Both the position numbers and the translations under genes were made by a program. A stretch of 15,182 nucleotides of DNA from UBA1731 sp964567665 (GTDB taxonomy: Bacteria > Verrucomicrobiota > Kiritimatiellia > RFP12 > UBA1067), in contig CAZMNN010000053.1 of assembly GCA_964567665.1 (NCBI GenBank), positions 1 through 15,182 of the forward strand. The letters are read 5' to 3'. Below the pieces are notes generated by a model. That model worked only from the letters and a program-made list of their open reading frames with translations, was not told where the DNA came from and ran no database searches. Below are positions 1 through 5,206 of this stretch, piece after piece (within the stretch, counting starts at the first letter, position 1; the number at the start of each line of letters is the position of its first letter).

Positions 1-543
1 GTCCCCCGCCGTCCCTCCGAGCCGTCCGAGCCGCCTGCCCGCCGCCATCTGCTCGACGATCCACTTAGCCGCGTCGCCCGGCTTCATCTTCATGAACCCG
101 TCGAGCTTCGCGCCGTCCATGCCGAGCCGCCTGAGGAGCGAATGCCACATGTCCTTCACCGCCTGCCACGCCCGCGTGTACCACGCCCTGCCCTCAAGCG
201 TGTTGACGGACTTGCCGAACACCTCGTCAGTCCTGCCGCCAAGCTCGTACGCGACGATCTCGTCGGCGAGCACGTCGCCGGAGACCGGACGCCCGCCCGC
301 GTCGGCGGTCATCTTCCCGACCTCGCGGCGCACGGATTCCGGTGCGCTCTCCGCAATCTCGTTGAGCTTGTCCAGCAGCTCCGGCCGGCCGGCCTTCGCC
401 TCCATCTCCGCGTAGAGCCTCGCCGCGTGGGACATCTCATGCACTATGTCGGAGGGCTTCGCGCCGGGGTAGACAGTCACCGTCCCGGCCTCTTCGCCGT
501 CCTTCACGCCCTTGCCGCCGTAGGAATCCACCGGGCACTTCAC
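1..543 (-). CDS. Zincin-like metallopeptidase-domain protein, fragment (phage/ICE polyvalent-protein type)
   Basis: The frame is open from the left edge up to a TGA at 577-579, giving 192 codons. The rightmost part (544-576) is CRISPR repeat, and the first usable start is GTG at 541-543 with no clear ribosome site. HEMSH, encoded at 427-441, is an HExxH zinc site. About 55 residues later comes ADEIVAYELGG, whose acidic residues could supply the third ligand. A Trp-rich helical stretch (RAWYTRAWQAVKDMW) and a basic Gly-rich tail follow to the edge. This layout recalls the zincin modules of very large phage or conjugative-element polyvalent proteins, which process proteins during DNA transfer; that link is from memory of the family, not a search. 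The gene lacks a normal 5' end, and its C-terminus lies outside the window. It is probably a 5'-truncated remnant, richer in GC than the genes to the right. Confidence 0.6.
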   Translation of the reverse strand, partial: MKCPVDSYGGKGVKDGEEAGTVTVYPGAKPSDIVHEMSHAARLYAEMEAKAGRPELLDKLNEIAESAPESVRREVGKMTADAGGRPVSGDVLADEIVAYELGGRTDEVFGKSVNTLEGRAWYTRAWQAVKDMWHSLLRRLGMDGAKLDGFMKMKPGDAAKWIVEQMAAGRRLGRLGGTAGD

Positions 544-544
544 C

Positions 545-1166
545 CCGTCTATCCCCGCGCCCGCGAGGGGCGCGACTCAGGGTCGGTCTGCAAACCATAA
601 AAAGACGCGGGTTTCAACTCACGCGCCCGCGAGGGGCGCGACGCACTTATTCTGCTTATGCCTTATCCCAACAATGTTTCAATTCACGCGCCCACGTGGG
701 GCGCGACCGTCCGCAACAAGCGTTATGAGTTTTGCGAAAAGTTTCAATTCACGCGCCCGCGGGGGGCGCGACAAAGCCGCCGAATGGGCTACGCGCGCCT
801 ATCATGTTTCAATTCACGCGCCCGCGGGGGGCGCGACCCCTCGTCAGCCGTCGCCACCTGCCTGATGCTCTTGTTTCAATGCACGCGCCCGCAAGGGGCG
901 CGACAAGGACAAGGCGTTGCGGAATCGGGTTGCGATGGTTTCAATTCACGCGCCCGCAAGGGGCGCGACACACAAACGAGAAGGGAGAATCCGAGGTGTG
1001 GGAGTTTCAATTCACGCGCCCGCAAGGGGCGCGACAACTTACGATGATAACATAATGCCATAATGCGACGTTTCAATTCACGCGCCCGCAAGGGGCGCGA
1101 CAACCGTCCAGCGCGGCGCGGCGACGGAGAGAGAGTTTCAATTCACGCGCCCGCAAGGGGCGCGAC
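545..1166 (-). CRISPR. CRISPR array, 10 repeats and 9 spacers, type I-C-like repeat
   Basis: The 32-nt repeats lie at 611-642, 676-707, 741-772, 806-837, 873-904, 938-969, 1004-1035, 1070-1101 and 1135-1166. A decayed tenth occupies 545-576, of which 556-576 is intact. Spacers are 33-35 nt: 577-610, 643-675, 708-740, 773-805, 838-872, 905-937, 970-1003, 1036-1069 and 1102-1134. Read on the minus strand the repeat starts GTCGCGCC, holds a perfect 7-bp stem (CGCGCCC/GGGCGCG) and ends TGAATTGAAAC. Length, stem and the ATTGAAAC end match subtype I-C repeats. The five rightmost repeats have the same stem-loop core (one differs by a single base outside it), while the left ones vary and decay, so the leader is on the right and transcription runs leftward. 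No cas gene occurs anywhere in the window, so the effector complex must be encoded elsewhere or be absent. Confidence 0.97.
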
Positions 1167-1173
1167 GGCGGAT

Positions 1174-1182
1174 ATTGTACCA
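1174..1182 (-). promoter_or_regulatory. Probable CRISPR array promoter (extended -10 TGGTACAAT)
   Basis: On the minus strand TGGTACAAT ends eight bases before the leader-proximal repeat. A start site about 7 nt downstream would fall at the first base of the array. The motif differs by one base from the TGGTATAAT seen before several genes here. There is no good -35 at 16-18 nt; CCGACA lies 19 nt upstream. It sits in the region expected for an I-C leader. Confidence 0.55.
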
Positions 1183-1206
1183 TATTGCTTTGTTGGCGTG
1201 TCGGCA

Positions 1207-1224
1207 CCATCTCCATGGAGATGG
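1207..1224. promoter_or_regulatory. Perfect 18-bp palindrome in the CRISPR leader
   Basis: Bases 1207-1224 read CCATCTCCATGGAGATGG, identical to their own reverse complement. A second GC-rich inverted repeat (GCCCG-c-CGGGC, about 1228-1238) follows at once. The pair lies 41-72 nt from the first repeat, just beyond the -35 region of the presumed array promoter. A perfect palindrome in such a place may bind a dimeric regulator or an integration-host-type factor; a cruciform or RNA hairpin is also possible. No function can be assigned from sequence. Confidence 0.4.
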
Positions 1225-1266
1225 CCGCCCGCCGGGCGGGAACAAAGCCCACGGCGCCTGCAGATC

Positions 1267-1275
1267 TGGTATGAT
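1267..1275 (+). promoter_or_regulatory. Possible plus-strand promoter (extended -10 TGGTATGAT)
   Basis: TGGTATGAT matches the local extended -10 at eight of nine positions and is the only good one on the plus strand. A start near 1282 would make an RNA ending at the hairpin at 1438-1476. No convincing -35 is present. Confidence 0.4.
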
Positions 1276-1281
1276 TGCATC

Positions 1282-1478
1282 GCCAGAAGAAGCATACCGA
1301 AAGGCGGACGCCGTGAGGAAAGTTGCAATATCTTGTGGCGCAGTTTCAGGCAAGGGAAAGCCATGCCGCTTCACAAAGAAGAAAGGACACCGCCACCAGT
1401 CCCTATTTGCACACGCACCACAAAGGTCCGAAAGCAATAAGCCCCCGTTTTGTTGGGGGGTTCTCGCTTGTTTTTGTT
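1282..1478 (+). ncRNA. Candidate rod-shaped small RNA of about 190 nt, unidentified
   Basis: The interval is bounded by an extended -10 (1267-1275) and a terminator-like hairpin, and no protein-like frame fits it. Nested pairings can be drawn by eye: 1305-1309 with 1426-1430 (CGGAC/GUCCG), 1312-1315 with 1412-1415 (CGUG/CACG), 1324-1330 with 1404-1411 (UGCAAUA/UAUUUGCA, one bulge), and 1335-1340 with 1391-1396 (GUGGCG/CGCCAC). Inside lies a small hairpin, 1349-1352 with 1364-1367. The result is a long hairpin broken by internal loops, the general shape and size of 6S RNA. No conserved 6S, SRP or RNase P sequence signature was recognised, so identity is open and the region could be plain intergenic DNA. 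Confidence 0.35.
1438..1476. terminator. Bidirectional intrinsic terminator between candidate sRNA and tmRNA
   Basis: A C5/G5 stem (1442-1446 with 1455-1459 or 1456-1460) closes a T-rich loop. On the plus strand an outer AAGC/GCTT pairing and GTTTTTG follow; on the minus strand A-rich sequence precedes and CTTATTGCTTT follows. It can therefore end both the leftward tmRNA transcript and the rightward candidate RNA. Confidence 0.55.
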
Positions 1479-1498
1479 AGCCCGAAGTTTCGGACTAA
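1477..1498. terminator. Inverted repeat downstream of tmRNA
   Basis: TTAG-c-CCGAA-gt-TTCGG-a-CTAA is a nearly perfect 22-nt inverted repeat. It begins 20 nt past the 3' CCA of tmRNA on the minus strand. It lacks a T-run on that side, so it more likely stalls polymerase or protects the processed 3' end together with the hairpin at 1438-1476 than acts alone. Confidence 0.4.
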
Positions 1499-1517
1499 AT
1501 GCCTGTCCCTATTTTGT

Positions 1518-1870
1518 TGGTGGAGGTGGGGGGAGTCGAACCCCCGTCCGAAACAGCTTCAACCAAACCTCTACGCGTGTATCCCACCTTCAATCTCGCA
1601 TATGGTATGCCGATGGGCAGGCTTATCCATATGCATCCGCTCGGTTATACGGATTGCGACGCCCGAACGGAGGGCTTCGCAACGAGTCCTGCTAAGTTAT
1701 GCCGCTTCGGCGTAGCAGGCGTCTGCCGAGCGACATCGGGGCCGTAATCAGGCCGCGAGAGCGTAATCGTTGTTCGCGATTATGTTTTTGCCGGATGATT
1801 AACGAGGCCAACCGACATCCTCGACGCGCAATCTGATCTCCACATATCCCGTCGAAACCGGATCACCCCC
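1518..1870 (-). ncRNA. ssrA: Transfer-messenger RNA (tmRNA)
   Basis: tmRNA rescues stalled ribosomes by acting first as alanyl-tRNA and then as a short mRNA whose peptide marks the product for proteolysis. The 5' end GGGGGTG (1870-1864) pairs over 7 bp with CACCTCC before an encoded ACCA end at 1518. GGTTTCGACGGGAT near the 5' end and GGGGGTTCGACTCCCCC near the 3' end are the hallmark D-like and T-arm segments. The tag frame at 1748-1792 reads GKNIIANNDYALAA followed by TGA; ALAA is the usual protease-recognition end. The exact resume codon is inferred, with GGC at 1790-1792 the likely choice. The single-piece form, 353 nt long, is normal. SmpB is not encoded in this window. Confidence 0.97.
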
Positions 1871-1890
1871 ATAAGGGGAAAACGCCAAAT

Positions 1891-1919
1891 ATGATATCAA
1901 ATAACACGAACAAAAGCAA
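1891..1919 (-). promoter_or_regulatory. tmRNA promoter
   Basis: On the minus strand TTGCTT (1914-1919), a 17-nt spacer and TATCAT (1891-1896, with an upstream TG) form a sigma-70-type promoter. The predicted start is about 13 nt before the mature 5' end, leaving a short leader for RNase P to remove. Confidence 0.6.
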
Positions 1920-2028
1920 ATCATGCACCTATACGGCTTAACAAAAATCACGCCATCAACTAATATCAACAAAAACAGCAATATAATGCAGAAACAAACA
2001 AGCTATCTTCGATGTCAAGTCTACGGCA

Positions 2029-2222
2029 GCAATCATCCGGAACGGCAGTAAATACCGTATGCTGCCGAGCGATACGTTTCTACCAAGTATCCACCGCCCT
2101 CGCAACCATCCGAAACGGCAATAAATACCATATACAGCTGAACGATGCGCCTCAGTCAGCATTCCCCGTCCTTGCAATCATCAGGAACGGCTATCAACAC
2201 CGTATACGGCTGAACCGCTGCC
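2029..2222. repeat. Three diverged 72-73 bp tandem repeats running into the ispE 3' end
   Basis: Units start at 2029, 2102 and 2174, each with gcaatcatc(c/a)ggaacggc or a close variant followed by a CCGTATACGG-like palindrome and GCTGAACG-like bases. The third unit is the last codons of ispE and its stop. The spacing of 72 and 73 bp keeps the middle copy in frame with ispE, where it would read RSAVYGIYCR beside the real GSAVYGVDSR. Similarity fades between cores, so these are old tandem duplications of the gene end. The remaining spacer, 1920-2028, is A/T-rich and holds nothing else I can recognise. Confidence 0.65.
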
Positions 2223-2903
2223 TGACATCGTGACGCAGGAAAGTCCATCGGCCTCAAGCTTACGGATGGCATCTGCAATGCCAGGATAGAGCCGCATGGC
2301 AGCAGGCTGCAGATCGTTCCGACACAGTCCACGATCCGACTCGCGAAATTCGCGGTAAACCGCCGGCGTGGATGCGAATATCTGCGGTGTGTATACAACA
2401 ATATCCTCTACATTCGGCAGAGCCTGCGCGTTACCGTCCGGAACGTATGGCGACACTCGCTCACCACGCCCTTCCATCAGCACCGCCCCGCCTAGGACAA
2501 GAGCCGGCACATCACTTCCGATATCGGCGGCGATCTCACACAGTTCCGCCTTCAGAAGATGCAATCCCCACAGTTCGTTAAGCCCGTTCAGCACCGCCGC
2601 CGCATCTGCACTGCCGCCTCCCAAACCAGCGCCAGCCGGTATGCGCTTTGCTATCGATATCTCTACGCCGCCGCAATACCCCGTTCTCCTGCGCAAAGCA
2701 ACCGCCGCCCGGTACGCAAGATTCGCCTCCTGCGGCAGATCGCCTGAATCCATGCGACAGGTTATCTCATCCGCCTCCGAAAGCGAGACGGTGTCGTGAA
2801 GCGAAACCGGCAGCACAATGGACTGCAGATCGTGATAGCCGTCACTGCGAACGCCAAGAACGCGAAGCGTCCAGTTGATCTTTGCGTGAGCCTCAACGGT
2901 CAT
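2181..2903 (-). CDS. ispE: 4-diphosphocytidyl-2-C-methyl-D-erythritol kinase
   Basis: IspE phosphorylates CDP-methylerythritol with ATP in the cytosolic MEP route to isoprenoids, here a supplier for the lipid carrier used by MurG and UppP. The three GHMP-kinase motifs are present: AKINWTLRVLG with the active Lys8, the ATP-binding PAGAGLGGGSAD (residues 89-100), and SGSGSAVYG near the end. GSDVPAL (129-135) holds the catalytic Asp. The start at 2903 overlaps the thyX-like gene by 11 nt, so the two are translated from one message. The protein is 240 residues and stops four residues after SAVYGVD, whereas family members usually carry roughly 25-40 more there. The tandem repeats just downstream suggest the end was rearranged. 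All catalytic motifs are intact, so it is probably still active. Confidence 0.93.
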   Translation of the reverse strand: MTVEAHAKINWTLRVLGVRSDGYHDLQSIVLPVSLHDTVSLSEADEITCRMDSGDLPQEANLAYRAAVALRRRTGYCGGVEISIAKRIPAGAGLGGGSADAAAVLNGLNELWGLHLLKAELCEIAADIGSDVPALVLGGAVLMEGRGERVSPYVPDGNAQALPNVEDIVVYTPQIFASTPAVYREFRESDRGLCRNDLQPAAMRLYPGIADAIRKLEADGLSCVTMSGSGSAVYGVDSRS

Positions 2904-3462
2904 TGACTGCGCGGTACCGCTTCACCGCCTCCTCAAACGCCGGCGTGTTGACGAAACCACAGCACCTGAACTCCGGACAAAATCCCCGATAGACGCATTC
3001 CGGAACGCAAGCCGAAGCGACCTCCGGCTCCACTTTTGCAATCCCGTCCACCACCTGCCGCCAAGCAGCGCGTGTCTCCGGGGACGCCTGCGAACACAGT
3101 CTCCGACGTGAGATGAACATGACAGCCTGTGCATTCGCGAAGCACTCGTGTTCAACCGGTGCATCCTGACGCGAACCGGTACGGTCTGTCCCAGTCCTGT
3201 CAGACCTCTGGGTGGACACAAAATGCTCTATGCCGAATTTGTGTCGCACGAAATGCACCGACACCCAATACGGCAGATTTATCCATTTCCACGAAAACAC
3301 AAGTTTGCGAATGGGCGAATGCTCGGCAAGCAGAATCGTCTTCTTCCACTTTGCCGAAGGCTCCTTGGTGCCTTCCGGCATCCGAATCGTCGTGCGGGCG
3401 GCATCCGCCACGCTTCGCCATGAACCAATGACCTTGAGAAATTTTAACGAAGTCTTTTCCAT
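2893..3462 (-). CDS. ThyX-like (flavin-dependent thymidylate synthase-related) protein, divergent
   Basis: The 189-residue protein has the order of ThyX features: SVADAARTT near residue 17, LLAEHSPIR (44-52), a signature region RHKFGIEHFVSTQR (73-86), RRRLCSQASPETRAAW (119-134) and CVPECVYRGFCPE (152-164). ThyX makes dTMP from dUMP with FAD and methylene-folate. The canonical RHRxxSxNxxSxR motif is altered: RHK replaces RHR, Ile and His stand at the usual Ser and Asn positions, and only the later Ser (83) aligns. It is shorter than typical ThyX (about 220-250). It may be a ThyX paralogue with changed chemistry rather than the cell's dTMP synthase; phage-type relatives with such a motif exist as I recall. 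The ATG at 3460-3462 was chosen because a TGGTATAAT lies only 10 nt upstream and the N-terminal VADAAR region is kept. Confidence 0.75.
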   Translation of the reverse strand: MEKTSLKFLKVIGSWRSVADAARTTIRMPEGTKEPSAKWKKTILLAEHSPIRKLVFSWKWINLPYWVSVHFVRHKFGIEHFVSTQRSDRTGTDRTGSRQDAPVEHECFANAQAVMFISRRRLCSQASPETRAAWRQVVDGIAKVEPEVASACVPECVYRGFCPEFRCCGFVNTPAFEEAVKRYRAVNDR

Positions 3463-3472
3463 AAGTTTGGCT

Positions 3473-3481
3473 ATTATACCA
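3473..3481 (-). promoter_or_regulatory. Extended -10 promoter of the thyX-like-ispE operon
   Basis: TGGTATAAT ends 10 nt before the ATG, leaving a predicted 5' leader of only 3-4 nt and no room for a Shine-Dalgarno site. No -35 is evident, as expected for a strong extended -10. Confidence 0.65.
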
Positions 3482-3523
3482 CAGCGGAGAATACGGGCTG
3501 ACAGACGGTGCGCCGCGCTGCAG

Positions 3524-4423
3524 CTATGTCTCTGCGACAAGAACCTGAGCCGTCCCGTCCGGGACGATTTCGCAAGACATTCCGGCAGGCAAAAGCGCAC
3601 TTTCATCGCCGGAAAGGACAACCGGCTCACACCCATCCGCCGCAATTGCGCACCTGCCGCCGTTGGCGAACAGTATGCGGAAGCTCTCGGTACGGCCAGG
3701 CAGGGGCAGCACATCTGATATGTTGAGAACAGAAAACCTAAAATATGCGCAGTCGACAGGTGTGGATTGCGCCGCGTCTCCGGAATGGATCAGTTCAGGC
3801 GGAGGCAATGACCAATCTATCGAATCAAGCCCCTCGCGTTCGTTTGTCTTTCGCGGTCTGCCAGTCGCCGGATCCGTACGATTCCAGTCGTGCAGACGCC
3901 ATGTGGTGTCGCTTGTCTGCTGAACTTCGTAAAGCCGGCATCCTCCGCCAATCGCATGAACCAACCCGCCAGGAATGAAAAGCGTGTCGCCTCGCCTGAC
4001 ATCAAGACGCTTCACGATGTCTTCCGCAGTTCCGTCATGGAGCGAACGCGCAAGATCATCGCGGCTCGTCGCCTTGGAGAATCCGGCGAATACGCAAGCG
4101 CCAGACCCAGCATCCAACACATGCCACATCTCCGTCTTCGGGTCGCCGCCACATATTTTTGACGTCTCCTCGTTCGGATGCACCTGCAGGGAAAGCCTGT
4201 CGCGAGCCTCGATTATCTTGGTCAGGAGAGGAAAGCCACCCGGCCACCTCGTTCCGCACAGTTCCGTCCCGAACTCTGAAACAAGCGACGGGAGCGTACG
4301 CCCGGCGTACAATCCGTTCTGAACCACGCTCGGCTGCGCCGGATGCGCAGAGACAAGCCACAGCTCCCGCCCCCAGATTGCACACCGCTCCTGAGGGACG
4401 AGCCTCATCGGATACTTCTTCAT
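3524..4423 (-). CDS. manA: Mannose-6-phosphate isomerase, class I
   Basis: This zinc enzyme interconverts fructose-6-phosphate and mannose-6-phosphate, feeding GDP-mannose for surface glycans or allowing mannose use. Metal ligands are visible as Gln80 and His82 in LQVHPNEE, Glu98 in KTEMWHVL and His156 in IPGGLVHAIG. SDTTWRLHDWNR (171-182) carries the catalytic Arg region. At 299 residues it is the short bacterial type (about 300-320), with two cupin folds and no long insert. Its ATG overlaps the rluB stop by 4 nt (ATGA), so it is translationally coupled to rluB. Functional linkage between the two is not obvious. Confidence 0.95.
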   Translation of the reverse strand: MKKYPMRLVPQERCAIWGRELWLVSAHPAQPSVVQNGLYAGRTLPSLVSEFGTELCGTRWPGGFPLLTKIIEARDRLSLQVHPNEETSKICGGDPKTEMWHVLDAGSGACVFAGFSKATSRDDLARSLHDGTAEDIVKRLDVRRGDTLFIPGGLVHAIGGGCRLYEVQQTSDTTWRLHDWNRTDPATGRPRKTNEREGLDSIDWSLPPPELIHSGDAAQSTPVDCAYFRFSVLNISDVLPLPGRTESFRILFANGGRCAIAADGCEPVVLSGDESALLPAGMSCEIVPDGTAQVLVAET

Positions 4424-5145
4424 GCCTTAAGCCCTTCAATTTCTGCACGTGTCAGATCGCGCCATTCGCCCGGCTTGAGCCGCCCATCAAGGCGCAATCC
4501 GGATATCTCTACACGCTTCAGCGACACCACGACAAGATGCGCCGCACTGCACATGTACCGTATCTGACGCTTGCGACCTTCCCTCAATCTGAACAGAAGC
4601 AGATGTATGTTGTTCTCCTGAGAACGTATCAATTCCACAGGGACAGGCCGCGTGACATATCCGTCCGGCATCGTGACAGGGCCGCGAAGGATGTCAAGCA
4701 TCCTGTCGTTCCACCTTCCCGCCGCACGCACGACATACACCTTCTCGTGCCCAAACCTTGGATGCGTGAGCCTGAGCGAAAGGTCACCGTCATTTGAGAG
4801 AAGGATCAGCCCCTCGGAATCCTTGTCGAGCCGTCCGACCGGCACAAGACGTTCGCGAACCCTGCCGCGTATCAGATCCATCACCGTCCTTCCGCCGAAC
4901 GGGTCGGAAGCCGTCGAAAGGACTCCGGCGGGCTTGTACATCATTATCGTGCGCGTCTTTTCCGCCACAACGGAGAGGACTCGACCGTCAACCCTTACAA
5001 TCACGGTCTCCGGGTCGAATCTCGCACCCGGTTCGACACATACCTTTCCGTCGACGGTCACGCGCCCTTCCTCAATCATCGCCGCCGCACCGCGTCGAGA
5101 CGCCACGCCCCTATGCGCCAAAATGTTCTGCAACCGCTCTTCCAT
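4420..5145 (-). CDS. rluB: rRNA pseudouridine synthase, RsuA/RluB family
   Basis: The protein isomerises a uridine in ribosomal RNA. An S4 RNA-binding domain occupies about residues 2-50 (RLQNILAHRGVASRRGAAAMIEEGRVTVDG). The catalytic domain follows, with VGRLDKDSEGLILLSNDGDL (103-122) and the nucleophile Asp107, then EGRKRQIRYM further on. The length of 241 is typical for the family. RluB (23S rRNA) is preferred over RsuA or RluF on general resemblance; the exact target base is not certain. I start at ATG 5143-5145, not at the TTG one codon earlier, because the ATG overlaps the stop of a 12-codon upstream frame (TGATG) that could couple translation. It is first in an operon with manA. Confidence 0.92.
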   Translation of the reverse strand: MEERLQNILAHRGVASRRGAAAMIEEGRVTVDGKVCVEPGARFDPETVIVRVDGRVLSVVAEKTRTIMMYKPAGVLSTASDPFGGRTVMDLIRGRVRERLVPVGRLDKDSEGLILLSNDGDLSLRLTHPRFGHEKVYVVRAAGRWNDRMLDILRGPVTMPDGYVTRPVPVELIRSQENNIHLLLFRLREGRKRQIRYMCSAAHLVVVSLKRVEISGLRLDGRLKPGEWRDLTRAEIEGLKA

Positions 5146-5180
5146 CAAAATGCCCCAAACAGTCTGTTAAAACCTTTCAT
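5145..5180 (-). CDS. Possible leaderless 11-residue upstream peptide (MKGFNRLFGAF)
   Basis: ATG lies 7 nt after the -10 hexamer, exactly where transcription should start, and the 12-codon frame ends in TGA overlapping the rluB ATG by one base. It could be a leaderless mini-cistron whose translation delivers ribosomes to rluB. A GGGG 10 nt before the rluB ATG could instead serve as a weak ribosome site, which would make this frame incidental. Confidence 0.3.
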   Translation of the reverse strand: MKGFNRLFGAF

Positions 5181-5187
5181 GCCAGCG

Positions 5188-5196
5188 ATTATACCA
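5188..5196 (-). promoter_or_regulatory. Extended -10 promoter of the rluB-manA operon
   Basis: TGGTATAAT occurs 43 nt upstream of the rluB ATG and 7 nt upstream of the mini-frame ATG. It is followed by CGCTGGCATGAAAGG, close to the sequence after the fic promoter. The -35 side shows only a weak GCTTCT. Confidence 0.65.
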
Positions 5197-5206
5197 CACG
5201 GCAGAA

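Noticed and set aside
658..1103. Open frames with repeated QFTRPRGAR, FNSRARKGRD or SRPLRARELK peptides
   Set aside because: They are translations of the CRISPR repeats in several frames; the 32-nt unit and unique spacers explain them.
1138..1440. Small frames on both strands between the array and tmRNA
   Set aside because: They run through repeat, leader and terminator sequence and have no protein-like composition; a non-coding role fits better.
1282..1440. RNase P RNA or cobalamin riboswitch (short matches such as GAGGAAAGT and GCCACCAGT)
   Set aside because: The interval is far too short for RNase P RNA, the other conserved blocks are missing, and no cobalamin-related gene follows.
2893..3714. 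Longer version of the ThyX-like protein starting at 3714
   Set aside because: It would overlap the manA 3' end and cross the promoter; the added residues look like out-of-frame manA.
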